Of a DNA stretch of 33,859 nucleotides, positions 1-8,988 are shown one piece after another. Positions within the stretch are counted from its first letter, which is position 1. Each line of letters opens with the position of its first letter. Made by a program: the position numbers and the translations under genes. A model generated the notes under the pieces. The model was not told where the DNA came from, did no database searches, and saw only the letters and a list, made by a program, of their open reading frames with translations. The DNA is from Paludibacterium sp. (GTDB taxonomy: Bacteria; Pseudomonadota; Gammaproteobacteria; Burkholderiales; Chromobacteriaceae), in the NCBI RefSeq assembly GCF_019232825.1, contig NZ_JAFAND010000087.1, positions 1 through 33,859 of the forward strand, written 5' to 3'.

Positions 1-1
1 A

Positions 2-2221
2 AACGACCGCGATTGGCTGATGGCGCAGCTTAAGCCCGTCATCGACGACTACCGTTTGCCGGTGATTGCCATCGATTACTGTCCCGATGCCGACCGGCAG
101 TGCGCACGGGACACGGCCGCGCGCATCCGCGACAAGGGGCTGATTCCCTACGTGACCGATCCGGGGCTGCAACGCGTCGGCATCGGCGCGCGCGAGCCCA
201 TGCCGCGGCGTGTGTTGATACTGCAAGACCCCGCGCCGGAATTGAGCTTGAATGTCTCGGACGGCGTGCGTTTTTTGGCCATGCCGCTCAATTACCTGGG
301 GTACGGCCTCGACTATGTCAACGTCAACCGGGATGCGCTGCCCGAAGGGCCGCTCAGCGACCGCTACGCCGGTGTCGTGTTGTGGCTCAATGACCGTGTC
401 AGCCAGCCGGAGCGGCTGCGTCAATGGGTCGCGCGTCAGATCGCCGACGGTGTGCATGTGGCGTTCTTTGGCTCTTTCGGCATGCCAATGGCTGGCCAGT
501 TTGCCCAGACGCTTGGTCTGGCGGCGGCGAGCGGCGACGCCGATGGCCGATTAAGCGTTGTGCACGCCGATCCGCAATTGATGGGCTTCGAGATGCCGCC
601 GACGCCGGACGCGCACGATTACACGCCGGTGCAGGTTCGCGCGGACAGCGGCGGGCGATCGCTGCTGCAACTGCGCGCCGGCGAGCTGCACATGGACGCG
701 GCGGCGATCATGCCCTGGGGCGGTTACGTCATGCGCCCGTTCGCCGTGTTCTCCCTGGATGACTTGAATCAGGCGCGCTGGGTGGTGCAGCCGTTCGCGT
801 TCCTGCGCGAGGCGCTGCGTTTACCGGACATGCCCGCGCCGGACCCGACCACGGAAAACGGTCTGCGCTTGTTCATGACGCATATCGATGGCGACGGCTT
901 CGCCTCGAAAGTCGAATTTCGCGATGCCGACGGGGATACCTATTCCGGCGAAGCGCTGTACCACGTGCTCAAACAGTACGGTCTACCGGCCACGGTGTCG
1001 GTGATCGAGGGTGAAGTCAGCGACGAAGGGCCGAATGCCGCCGAGGCGCCGCGGCTGCGCGCCGTTGCGCGGCGGATTTTTTCCCTGCCCAACGTCGAGA
1101 TGGCCAGCCACACCTATACCCATCCTTTGCCGTGGATGCAGATCACGGGGCAGGGCACCTCCACCAACGATTACGACCATACCGAGGGCAGCGGCGGTGT
1201 GCCGACGGCCAATGGCTTGTCGATCAACGTGCGCGGCTATCATTTCAATCTGGAGCGCGAGATCGGCGGCTCGGTCGCGGGCATCAACCGGCTGATGGCG
1301 CCGCCGGGGAAGCGGGTGAAGGTGTTGCTGTGGAGCGGCGATTGCCAAGTGCCGTCGGTGGCGCTCAAAGCCGCGTACGACGCCGGCGTGCTCAACATGA
1401 ATGGCGGCGACACGCTGATTACCCGCAGTGACCCGAGCTTAACCGAGGTGGCGCCGCAGGGCGTGCAGAAAGACGGTTATTACCAGGTGTTCGCCCCCAA
1501 TCAAAACGAAGAGGAATACACCGCGTTGTGGCAGGGGCCGTATTACGGTTTCCGCCGCGTGCTGGAAACCTTCGACATGACCGGGCGCCCACGCCGGCTC
1601 AAGGCGATGGACGTGTACTACCATATGTTCACCGGCACCAAGCAAGCCTCGCTTTCGGCGCTGCACACGGTGCTCGCCAACGTGGCTGAACAGCCGATCC
1701 ATCCGGTATTCGTCTCCGATTACGCGCGCAAGGTGTTGGATACGCAAGCGACCAGCGTGGCGCGCGACGGTGCATATTGGGTGGTGCGCACTGCCGGCTG
1801 GCTGCGCACCGTGCGCCTTGCGCCCGGGTGGGCGCCGGATCTGGCGGACGCCGTGGGCGTGGCCGGGTTTCTGCCGGGGCCGGACGGCGTGTACGTGCAT
1901 CTGACGGGGGGGGGCGAGGCGCGCTTTCGCCTGATTCCGCTGGATCGCGCCAATACCTGGACGGAGCCGTGGCTTGCCAGCGCCAATGGCCGCATCGAGG
2001 CGTTTACGCGCGAGCCCGGCCGCTTGTCGTTCACGCTCACTTCGTATGTCGCGCCGCGTTTCAGCTTGGCGGGCGCACGGACCTGCCGCGTGCGCATCGA
2101 TGGCAAGGGGGCGGAGGGCGAGACACGCGAGGACGGGCGTTTCTTTAGTCTGGGTCAGGCCGGCGTGCCGGTGGCCGTCACGGAGCAAAGTGTTCGCATC
2201 GATGTCGACTGCCGCGCCTAA
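2..2221 (+). CDS. pelA: PelA, Pel polysaccharide deacetylase/hydrolase, 5'-truncated by the window edge
   Basis: Periplasmic enzyme of Pel biosynthesis; family members hydrolyse and partly deacetylate the N-acetylgalactosamine-rich polymer. The frame is open to base 2 and the first visible ATG (20) sits inside a conserved stretch, so the true start is upstream. About 733 residues are visible against roughly 950 in Pseudomonas PelA. Counting from the ATG at 20, residues 1-60 look like the last strands of the GH114-type hydrolase barrel. A reductase-like linker follows. The deacetylase domain carries an Asp motif HIDGDGF (H288, D290, D292) and a metal-binding SHTYTH (H364, H368). The C-terminal part is beta-rich and probably carbohydrate-associated. 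A run of nine G (1906-1914) lies in the C-terminal coding part. pelB overlaps its 3' end. The family call is firm because six further pel genes follow in order. Confidence 0.93.
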   Translation, partial: NDRDWLMAQLKPVIDDYRLPVIAIDYCPDADRQCARDTAARIRDKGLIPYVTDPGLQRVGIGAREPMPRRVLILQDPAPELSLNVSDGVRFLAMPLNYLGYGLDYVNVNRDALPEGPLSDRYAGVVLWLNDRVSQPERLRQWVARQIADGVHVAFFGSFGMPMAGQFAQTLGLAAASGDADGRLSVVHADPQLMGFEMPPTPDAHDYTPVQVRADSGGRSLLQLRAGELHMDAAAIMPWGGYVMRPFAVFSLDDLNQARWVVQPFAFLREALRLPDMPAPDPTTENGLRLFMTHIDGDGFASKVEFRDADGDTYSGEALYHVLKQYGLPATVSVIEGEVSDEGPNAAEAPRLRAVARRIFSLPNVEMASHTYTHPLPWMQITGQGTSTNDYDHTEGSGGVPTANGLSINVRGYHFNLEREIGGSVAGINRLMAPPGKRVKVLLWSGDCQVPSVALKAAYDAGVLNMNGGDTLITRSDPSLTEVAPQGVQKDGYYQVFAPNQNEEEYTALWQGPYYGFRRVLETFDMTGRPRRLKAMDVYYHMFTGTKQASLSALHTVLANVAEQPIHPVFVSDYARKVLDTQATSVARDGAYWVVRTAGWLRTVRLAPGWAPDLADAVGVAGFLPGPDGVYVHLTGGGEARFRLIPLDRANTWTEPWLASANGRIEAFTREPGRLSFTLTSYVAPRFSLAGARTCRVRIDGKGAEGETREDGRFFSLGQAGVPVAVTEQSVRIDVDCRA

Positions 2222-5200
2222 ACGATTACGGTTGATGCCGCCGTACCAGCTCATTGGGCTCGCGCTCTTGCTGGTGCTGCTGCTGGCGCTGATGTTTCCG
2301 CGCCAGTCGCTGCAGACGCGCTTGCTCGGCCCGGCGCAGTCCGACGAGTTGGCGATCGCCTATCTGGAAGCCTGGCAGCGTGTCGAGCCGGACAATCCCG
2401 ACGTGCTCGCCACGTTGACGCGCGAATACTTGAAAGGCCAGCGCGCCGGCGACGCCGAGCGGCTGATCGCGCGCTTGCGCGCGTCGCGCGACCCGGTGGC
2501 CCGGCAGGACGCGCTGTTGATCGAGATCGGTCTTGCCCAGTCCGCCTTGTTCGCCGACCACGAACCGGCGATCAGACAGGCGCGCACGGCGGATCTGGCG
2601 CGGCTGCTCACGCAGGCCCTGCCGCTGCCGTGGCGCAACGATCAATTGGAGGCGCTGGCCCGCACCGCCCGTCAAAGCGATTTGGCGGCCATCACCGATG
2701 GCTTTTATGTCAAGCTGGCCGGCCGCGAGCCGGCGCGTGCCGCTTACTGGTGGCGCGGCGCCTGTACGCTGCGCCTTGAGCAGCGGCAGTATGCCGGCGC
2801 CGCCGACGCCTGTCTGGCCGCCCAGGCCCATGCCGCTACGCCGGCACAGGCCCGCGAGGCGTTCCTCGCCGCGCTGCGCGTGCTGCAAATGGGCAACCTG
2901 CTGCCACAGGCGCTTGAGGTGGCCGAGCGGCATGGCGACGGTTTGCTCGGCGACGCGGATACCTTGCGCTTTCTGACCCAGCTCGCGCTGGCCGGTGGCC
3001 GTCCCGATCTGGCGCAGACGTATGTGCGCCGCCTTTTGAGCGCCGATCGCGCGGCGCCGGCGAGCGCGCCCGCTGGCGCCGCGCGCGTCATGCCGATGGC
3101 CTGGGTACTGCCGGCCTCCACCGCGGTGTGGTCGGATGCGTCGACGCCGCCGGCGCCGGGCCGCAAGGTGATTATCGTCGATCCGGCGCTGTATCTGCCT
3201 GCCGCCGCGCCGCAACGGGTGGCGCTGACCCAGGATCTGCCCGCGGGGGGGCAAAACGCGGCCGACCTCGATCTGGCTTATCGCGTCTTCATGGCCAACG
3301 GCAATCTGGCCGATGCGGAAAAGATCGCCAGGCAGGCGCTCGACAACCACATGGACCCAACGCGCTGGCGCCCGCGCCTGGCGCAGGCGGCGCTATGGAA
3401 CAGCGACCCCGCCACGGCGCTGGCGCAGTTCCTGCAGATCGCCGACGGCAGCCATGACGAACGCCTTTGGCGGCAAATCGAAACCCTGGCCCAAGGGTTG
3501 AACGATGCCGGCGCGCAGTTGCGGGTCTATCAACACCGGCTGGGTGAGCATCCGGGGGATGTGGCCCTGATCGATAAAATCGTGGCCGCTTATGAATTGT
3601 TGGGCCAGCCGGAAACCGCGCTGGATTTTCTGCAAGCGCGAAGCGCTGGGCCCAACCGCGCGGCCGTGTTGTCGCGCCTGGCGAATCTGGCGCTGCGCGC
3701 CGGGCACGATCAGCTGGCGATCGACACCTGGCGGACGCTCATGCGCATCGATGGCCCGAAGCCGGCCTATGCGCTGGCGCTGGCGCAACAGGCCACTGCC
3801 CGCGCCCAATTCAGCGACGCCATGGCACTGTTGCAGGAGGCGCGGCCGGCCGCCACGCCGGCCGACGCCGACTATTGGCACATGTATGCGTCGTTGGCCG
3901 CCATCATGCAGGATCGCGGCGCCCTGGATCTCGCCAGCCGGCAATTGCAGGCTGGCGGCAATCTGGACGACACCGCCACGCAGCGCTGGCTCGATACGCT
4001 CGATGATCATCCCGCGGACGAGGCGCAAAGCGCGCTGCAGCAATACCGGAAAAATGGCAATCCGAGTCTGTTGGCGCGCGCGCTGTCGGCTCAGCAGCGC
4101 TTGGGAGAACGTGGCCGCGCCCAGGCGCTGCTGGCGGGGTTGAGCGGGGCCGAGCGCGAGCGTGCCGAGAACAATGTCGATTTCCTGTTGGCGCGCGCCG
4201 ATTACGCGCAATGGACGGGCATGCCGGCGCGCGCGCTGGCCGACTGGGCGCATGCGGGACGGCTCGCGCCGGAGCGGACCGACGTCGTGGCGGCATGGGT
4301 GAGCGGCTTGACGGTCATGGGGCGGCACAAGGCGCTGTCGGCGTTGCTGCCGCGTTACGCCGGCATGGCGGAAAACGACTCCGTTCTGCTTGACGTGTAT
4401 GCCCAGGCCTGGATGGCGTTGGGCGCGCCGCGCCGCGCGCTGCATTATTTTGATCTGGCCCGCGCAGGCCATGAGCGCGACCCGCTCTGGCAAATGTCGT
4501 ACGCCGAGGCGCTGGAGCAGGCGGGGCGCCCCGGCGCCGCATGGCAATTACGCTACCGCGTCTGGCGCGATCAGCTGCCGGATCAACTGGCGCGGGCGGG
4601 GCGGCAGGAACGTCGCGATATCCTGTTGGCCAACCTCGTGAGTCTCGACAATACCTTCGCCGGCGGCGACCAAGGTCTGGCGCGCCTGCGCGGCGGGCTT
4701 GCCCCGTACGCCAACGCGGCCATGCCGCCGTCGCTGACCGACGCCGCGACCAACTGGGCGCAAGCGCACGATGCCGACGCGTTGGCGCGTGCTTGGCTCG
4801 CGCAGCACTATGCCAACTGGCAGGCCCAGCCGGCGCAGACGCAATTCGCCTTGGCGCGCGCCGATGGCGACCGCGCGGGTCTGGAACAACTGCTGGCGGC
4901 CAAGCCCGGGCAACTGTCGACGGAAAGCCGCATCGAGGCGTTGTCGCAAACCGGCCGCGCGGATCAGGCGCGCTACGAAGCGTTCGCCGCCGCCGAGCGT
5001 CAGCCGGACAGCGACGATGCGCGCGAGGCGCTGCGCGATGCCTGGCTGGACGATAACCAAACCGTGACGTCCAGCTGGCGCGGCGTGCGTCAAAATGGCC
5101 TGAAATACGATGAATTCGGTCTGAGCGCCGGGATGCGGCTGGATCAGCGCCAAGCGTTGACGTTGTCGTTCAACCAGCGCATCCAGCGTACCGACCCGAC

Positions 5201-5969
5201 TCAGCTGCCCGGTGCCCCCGGTCTCGACCATACCGCCGCGCTCGGCTATCGCGTGGGCGACCGCGATGCCAACGCGATGGTGACCGTGGCGGCACGCCAG
5301 AGCTGGCGCGCCATCACGCCGGTTCGGCTCGACGGCGAGCTCGCGGCGAGCGACGCGTTCAGCTTCAACTATGCGCTGGGCAGCGAACAGCAGGCGGACG
5401 AAACCAGCCAGCTGCTGTTGGGCGGGATGAAGAATCTGGCGAGCGTCGGCGTCAACGCGCGGCAGCGGCGCTGGTTCGCCAGCGGACGCGTGGAGGCCGA
5501 CCGGTTTTATCTGCAGGACCGTTCCTTCCTGGGCGAGGGCGTGCAGGAGAGCATTGATGTCGGTTATAAATTCCGCATCGGCTATCCGGATTACACGCTT
5601 CATCTGACCTCGGTGCACGGACAATACAGCGCGTATGGCTCGCCCTCGGCGGACGGGGTGCAGCTGGTGCCGGACGGCACGCCGCTGCCGGCCGCCGCCA
5701 TCATGCCGCAAACCTTTACCCAGACGGCATTGTTGTTCAGTGTCGGCACCGAGCTGCCCAATGGCTACAGCCATGCGCTGCGTCCTTACCTGGAGGCGGG
5801 GCCGGCCTACGACACGCGCGCCCAGTGGGGCGGCATGGTCAATGTCGGCCTGGTGGGCTCGGTATTCGGCCGCGACCGTCTGACGATCTATTACCAGCAC
5901 TCGGACATGGATGCGCAAGGGGCCGCGCCGGTCACCGAGGTCGGAGTGCGCTATAGCTGGTTTTACTAG
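2202..5969 (+). CDS. pelB: PelB, TPR scaffold and outer-membrane export porin
   Basis: Exports Pel polymer across the outer membrane and positions PelA in the periplasm. I chose the ATG at 2202 (1255 aa, overlapping pelA by 20 bases) because it gives a short basic tail (KRLRL) before a single membrane helix at about residues 15-32. The alternative ATG at 2235 removes that tail, and neither has a strong ribosome-binding site. The open frame extends to 1974, but that part is antisense-like and overlaps pelA. The middle is a long Ala/Leu/Gln-rich array of TPR-like helices, with a Pro-rich loop around residues 290-345. From about residue 950 the protein changes to alternating polar/aromatic strands and ends in Tyr-Ser-Trp-Phe-Tyr, typical of an outer-membrane barrel. 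Pseudomonas PelB is about 1190 aa, so the length fits. Confidence 0.92.
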   Translation: MSTAAPKRLRLMPPYQLIGLALLLVLLLALMFPRQSLQTRLLGPAQSDELAIAYLEAWQRVEPDNPDVLATLTREYLKGQRAGDAERLIARLRASRDPVARQDALLIEIGLAQSALFADHEPAIRQARTADLARLLTQALPLPWRNDQLEALARTARQSDLAAITDGFYVKLAGREPARAAYWWRGACTLRLEQRQYAGAADACLAAQAHAATPAQAREAFLAALRVLQMGNLLPQALEVAERHGDGLLGDADTLRFLTQLALAGGRPDLAQTYVRRLLSADRAAPASAPAGAARVMPMAWVLPASTAVWSDASTPPAPGRKVIIVDPALYLPAAAPQRVALTQDLPAGGQNAADLDLAYRVFMANGNLADAEKIARQALDNHMDPTRWRPRLAQAALWNSDPATALAQFLQIADGSHDERLWRQIETLAQGLNDAGAQLRVYQHRLGEHPGDVALIDKIVAAYELLGQPETALDFLQARSAGPNRAAVLSRLANLALRAGHDQLAIDTWRTLMRIDGPKPAYALALAQQATARAQFSDAMALLQEARPAATPADADYWHMYASLAAIMQDRGALDLASRQLQAGGNLDDTATQRWLDTLDDHPADEAQSALQQYRKNGNPSLLARALSAQQRLGERGRAQALLAGLSGAERERAENNVDFLLARADYAQWTGMPARALADWAHAGRLAPERTDVVAAWVSGLTVMGRHKALSALLPRYAGMAENDSVLLDVYAQAWMALGAPRRALHYFDLARAGHERDPLWQMSYAEALEQAGRPGAAWQLRYRVWRDQLPDQLARAGRQERRDILLANLVSLDNTFAGGDQGLARLRGGLAPYANAAMPPSLTDAATNWAQAHDADALARAWLAQHYANWQAQPAQTQFALARADGDRAGLEQLLAAKPGQLSTESRIEALSQTGRADQARYEAFAAAERQPDSDDAREALRDAWLDDNQTVTSSWRGVRQNGLKYDEFGLSAGMRLDQRQALTLSFNQRIQRTDPTQLPGAPGLDHTAALGYRVGDRDANAMVTVAARQSWRAITPVRLDGELAASDAFSFNYALGSEQQADETSQLLLGGMKNLASVGVNARQRRWFASGRVEADRFYLQDRSFLGEGVQESIDVGYKFRIGYPDYTLHLTSVHGQYSAYGSPSADGVQLVPDGTPLPAAAIMPQTFTQTALLFSVGTELPNGYSHALRPYLEAGPAYDTRAQWGGMVNVGLVGSVFGRDRLTIYYQHSDMDAQGAAPVTEVGVRYSWFY

Positions 5970-5978
5970 GAGTCGATC

Positions 5979-6521
5979 ATGAAAAGCCATGTTGTCAAAA
6001 CGCTGTCGATCCTCAGCTTGTCGCTGGGGCTCGCGGGCTGCGCGAGTCTTGATGCCTCGCCCACGCCGGTGTTGTTGTCGACACGCGATTGGGCCGTGCT
6101 GCCGCTGGAAAACCTGACCGACACGCCGATGGCGGGGCAGCGTGCCGCGGCGTTGGCGGCCTCGGTGCTCGCCGCCGGCGGCGTCGAGAACGTGCAGCGC
6201 TATGCCGCCGAGAGCGGCGAGGAGAACCTGTTCGAACCGGCGAGCGCCGATGCGCGCGCCAAGTCGCTGGCCTGGGCCCGCGCGGAACACGCGCCGTACG
6301 CGTTGACCGGTTCGGTGGTCGAATGGCGCTACAAGGCGGGGGTGGACGGCGAGCCGGTGGTGGGGCTGACCTTGCAACTGATCGAGGTCGACAGCGGCAA
6401 GGTGGTGTGGAGCACCAGCGGCCACCGCGAAGGCTGGGGCAACGATTCGTTGGCCGGCATCGCCACGGCGCTGGAGCGCAAATTGCTCGTGCCGTTGACG
6501 GACGCGGCGGCGCATCGCTAA
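5979..6521 (+). CDS. pelC: PelC, outer-membrane lipoprotein of Pel export
   Basis: Small lipoprotein (180 aa) that in Pseudomonas forms a dodecameric ring at the inner face of the outer membrane and funnels the polymer toward PelB. The sequence shows a basic start, a hydrophobic stretch and a lipobox Leu-Ala-Gly-Cys with the lipidated cysteine at residue 21. An alpha/beta domain follows, with an ENLTDTPMAGQRAA stretch and a C-terminal Trp-containing strand region (GKVVWSTSGHREGW). The ATG lies 9 bases after the pelB stop, and the AGGAG around 5968-5972 overlaps that stop, so translation is probably coupled. Length is close to the 172 aa of Pseudomonas PelC. Confidence 0.9.
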   Translation: MKSHVVKTLSILSLSLGLAGCASLDASPTPVLLSTRDWAVLPLENLTDTPMAGQRAAALAASVLAAGGVENVQRYAAESGEENLFEPASADARAKSLAWARAEHAPYALTGSVVEWRYKAGVDGEPVVGLTLQLIEVDSGKVVWSTSGHREGWGNDSLAGIATALERKLLVPLTDAAAHR

Positions 6522-6536
6522 GCCGGGAGATGGGGA

Positions 6537-7961
6537 TTGTCAGCACAAGAACGCAAAGGCAGTCAGCGCGCGAAGGCGTTTAAGCGCCGCCGGAGCGCCA
6601 TCGGACAAGGTGGTTCGCGCTGGGTCGAGTTGATTGCTTCCGAGCGGCTGCAGAAGCGGCCGGTTCCGCTGATCATGCTGGAAACCGTCTTGGCGACCGC
6701 GGTGGTGTTGATCGCGCTCAGGTTTGCCGACCCGGCCGACCCGATGCTGATCGGCGCCGGGTTCGGCTGGGTTTGGCTCGTGCCGCTGGTGTGCGCGTTG
6801 CGCTACGGCCTGGTGCAGGGCGTGTTGTCGAGCCTCGTGCTGCTGGGCGGCTATTATCTGCAGGCGCCGGCCGACGCGCGCTTTCCGTTGCCGTTCTTCC
6901 TCGGCGGCATGACACTGGTGTTGATCGGCGGGCAGTTCGGCGATACTTGGGGCAACAAGCTGCGCCACATGCGCACGGTGACCGATTATCTGAACGAGCG
7001 CCTCGGCGTTTTGACCAAGAGCCATTTCCTGTTGCGGCTGTCGCACGAGCGGCTGGAGCATGACCTGTTGTCGCGTCCGGCATCGTTGCGCGACTCGCTG
7101 TCGCAGCTGCGCGCGCTATCGTTCCAAAGCGAGGGGTTAAGCCAAGGCCAGGACGATGCGCCGCTCAAGGCGCACGCCCGTCGCTTTCTAGAAGTCACTG
7201 CCCATGCCTGCCAGCTGGAGCGGGCGCAGCTGCACGCCTATCGCCAAGGCCAGCTCGAAACCGAGCCGGTGGCGGCCGCCGGCGCGCCTTTCGCGCTCGA
7301 CCGCGACGATATCCTGCTGCGCTTCGCGCTGGAGCACGGCACGCTGGCCCATGTGCAGAGTAAGCAGCTCGCGCCCGGCATCCACACCGACTACATCGCG
7401 GTCGCGCCGATCTGCGACGCGCAAGGCGAGATGCTGGGCGTGCTGGTGGTGCGGCACATGCCGTTCATGGCGCTGACCGAGGAGAACCTACAGCTGATGC
7501 TGGTGTTGTGCGGCTATTATGCCGACGGCGTGCGCCACGGCGCCGTCTCTGGCCTGCTGTTGTCGGTGTACCCGAGCTGCCCGCATGACTTCGCCCTCGA
7601 CTTCGCGCGGCTGGTGCATTTGTACGGCTCCGCGGGCGTCGCCTCGTCGCTGGTGGCGCTGACTTTCGCCAAGGACGATGCCGGCCGGACGCTGTTTGAC
7701 CATGTGCAGATGAGCCGGCGCTCGCTGGACGTGCAGTGGGTGATTCCCGGCGCGGATCGCGACGCCATTCTGGTGTTGATGCCCTTGTCGGGCGAGAGCG
7801 CGGTCGAAGGGTTCCTGTTGCGCATCGAGGAGAGCATGCGCGCGCAATTCGGCATCGACTTCGAGAGCGGCCACGTGTCGGTCAACACCATGCCGTTGCC
7901 GACCGAGTCGCCGGCGCAAGGCCTGGCCGCTTTCTTCCGCCGGTGCCAGATCCATGTCTAA
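6537..7961 (+). CDS. pelD: PelD, inner-membrane c-di-GMP receptor
   Basis: Binds cyclic di-GMP and switches on Pel synthesis after transcription. 474 aa: a basic N-terminus, about four membrane helices within residues 45-140, a coiled linker, a GAF domain at roughly 220-330, and a degenerate GGDEF domain. The inhibitory-site motif RxxD is intact at R395-S-L-D398. No GG(D/E)EF active site is visible, as expected for a receptor rather than a cyclase. The only reasonable start is TTG at 6537: the frame is closed by the pelC stop (6519-6521), the first in-frame ATG (6676) is inside a membrane helix, and GGGAG (6525-6529) is ideally spaced for TTG. An ATG at 6530 is in another frame and stops after 17 codons. 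The 3' end overlaps pelE by 8 bases. Confidence 0.92.
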   Translation: MSAQERKGSQRAKAFKRRRSAIGQGGSRWVELIASERLQKRPVPLIMLETVLATAVVLIALRFADPADPMLIGAGFGWVWLVPLVCALRYGLVQGVLSSLVLLGGYYLQAPADARFPLPFFLGGMTLVLIGGQFGDTWGNKLRHMRTVTDYLNERLGVLTKSHFLLRLSHERLEHDLLSRPASLRDSLSQLRALSFQSEGLSQGQDDAPLKAHARRFLEVTAHACQLERAQLHAYRQGQLETEPVAAAGAPFALDRDDILLRFALEHGTLAHVQSKQLAPGIHTDYIAVAPICDAQGEMLGVLVVRHMPFMALTEENLQLMLVLCGYYADGVRHGAVSGLLLSVYPSCPHDFALDFARLVHLYGSAGVASSLVALTFAKDDAGRTLFDHVQMSRRSLDVQWVIPGADRDAILVLMPLSGESAVEGFLLRIEESMRAQFGIDFESGHVSVNTMPLPTESPAQGLAAFFRRCQIHV

Positions 7962-8988
7962 CGTGCTGGTCGGCCAACGGGTGCTCAAGGCCTTGCCGCG
8001 GCTGTTGCCGAGCGTGCTGCTGCAAGGCTACGTGTTGCTGCGCCTATTGACCGCGCCGCCAGACGCCGCGTCGGCGGGCTGGATGATCCTGATGCTGTGC
8101 TTGCAGGCCTTGGCCGCGTTGTTGGCCACGCCGGCGGCGATGACCTTGCTGCCGCGCCGCTTTAAACATCGTCCGCGCCTGACCGCGCTGTTTCTGTGGA
8201 GTTATCTGTTCACCGTGCCGATCGGTGGGCTATTGCTGACCTGCGGCGCGTTGGCGCTGGCGGCGATGTTGCCGCAAGAGCCGCCGGATTTGCCGATCAA
8301 GCTCACGCAAGTGCCGCAGTTTTTGGCGCAGCAGGCCACGGCGACTTTCGGCCGCGGCGCGCACCTGAAGTCGGTGCTGCAAAGCGGGGTTGCGGCCACG
8401 TCGTTTCGCATGAACGCGTTGATGGCCATGCAGGCCATGCCGATGCGCACGGTGTCGCCGCTATTGCGCACCATGCTCGACGACCAATTCGAGGACATCC
8501 GCTTGCTGGCCTTCTGGATGCTCGACCGGCAGGAGAAGGGCCTGACGCAGAAAATCCTCGAACAGCTGCCGCGGCTGCAGTTGACGCTGAGCAAGGCGGA
8601 GCGCTACCAGGCCAATAAGGCGCTGGCGCTCTTGTATCACGAGTTGGTGTATTCCTATCTGGTACAGGGCGACGTGTACCGGCACGCCGCGCGCGAGGCG
8701 GACCGTTACGCCGCCGAGGCGCTCAAGATGATGCCGGGCGATGCCGCGCTGTGGCGGCTGCGCGGGCGCTTGGCGCTCGACCGCGGCGATACCACGCAAG
8801 CGGTGGCGATGCTGGATCAGGCGATGCTGCACGGTTTCGACCGCCGGCGTCTGCTGCCCTATCTGGCCGAAGTGGCCTATCTCGACCGCGACTATCAACA
8901 AGTCAAAGCGCTTTTGGCCGAACAGTCGGTCGCCGGAGCCGTGCCGATTCTGCAGCCGGTGATCCGCTATTGGAGGGACCCGCGATGA
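7954..8988 (+). CDS. pelE: PelE, inner-membrane TPR protein of the Pel synthase
   Basis: 344 aa, near the 329 aa of Pseudomonas PelE, which interacts with PelD, PelF and PelG in the inner-membrane synthase complex. The N-terminal ~110 residues contain hydrophobic helices (around 20-60 and 75-105). The remainder is cytoplasmic or membrane-proximal alpha-helix with TPR-like repeats toward the C-terminus (RLRGRLALDRGDTTQAV and a following helix pair). The ATG at 7954 lies inside the end of pelD, and its stop shares ATGA with the pelF start, so its expression is coupled on both sides. The sequence is weakly conserved in this family; the call rests on position, size and architecture. Confidence 0.87.
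   Translation: MSNVLVGQRVLKALPRLLPSVLLQGYVLLRLLTAPPDAASAGWMILMLCLQALAALLATPAAMTLLPRRFKHRPRLTALFLWSYLFTVPIGGLLLTCGALALAAMLPQEPPDLPIKLTQVPQFLAQQATATFGRGAHLKSVLQSGVAATSFRMNALMAMQAMPMRTVSPLLRTMLDDQFEDIRLLAFWMLDRQEKGLTQKILEQLPRLQLTLSKAERYQANKALALLYHELVYSYLVQGDVYRHAAREADRYAAEALKMMPGDAALWRLRGRLALDRGDTTQAVAMLDQAMLHGFDRRRLLPYLAEVAYLDRDYQQVKALLAEQSVAGAVPILQPVIRYWRDPR

Noticed and set aside
1974-2201. N-terminal extension of PelB to the first ATG of its open frame
   Set aside because: It lies wholly within pelA in another frame, and the predicted membrane anchor starts right after the ATG at 2202.
1439-2254. Minus-strand open frame opposite the pelA 3' end, and similar ones opposite pelB (2226-3350, 3393-4547)
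   Set aside because: Shadows of pelA/pelB with no ribosome-binding site or family-like sequence.
4548-6515. 655-codon minus-strand open frame opposite pelB and pelC
   Set aside because: Its composition is that of a high-GC shadow frame (Arg/Gln/His/Ala-rich), no domain is recognisable, and the plus strand holds well-supported pel genes.
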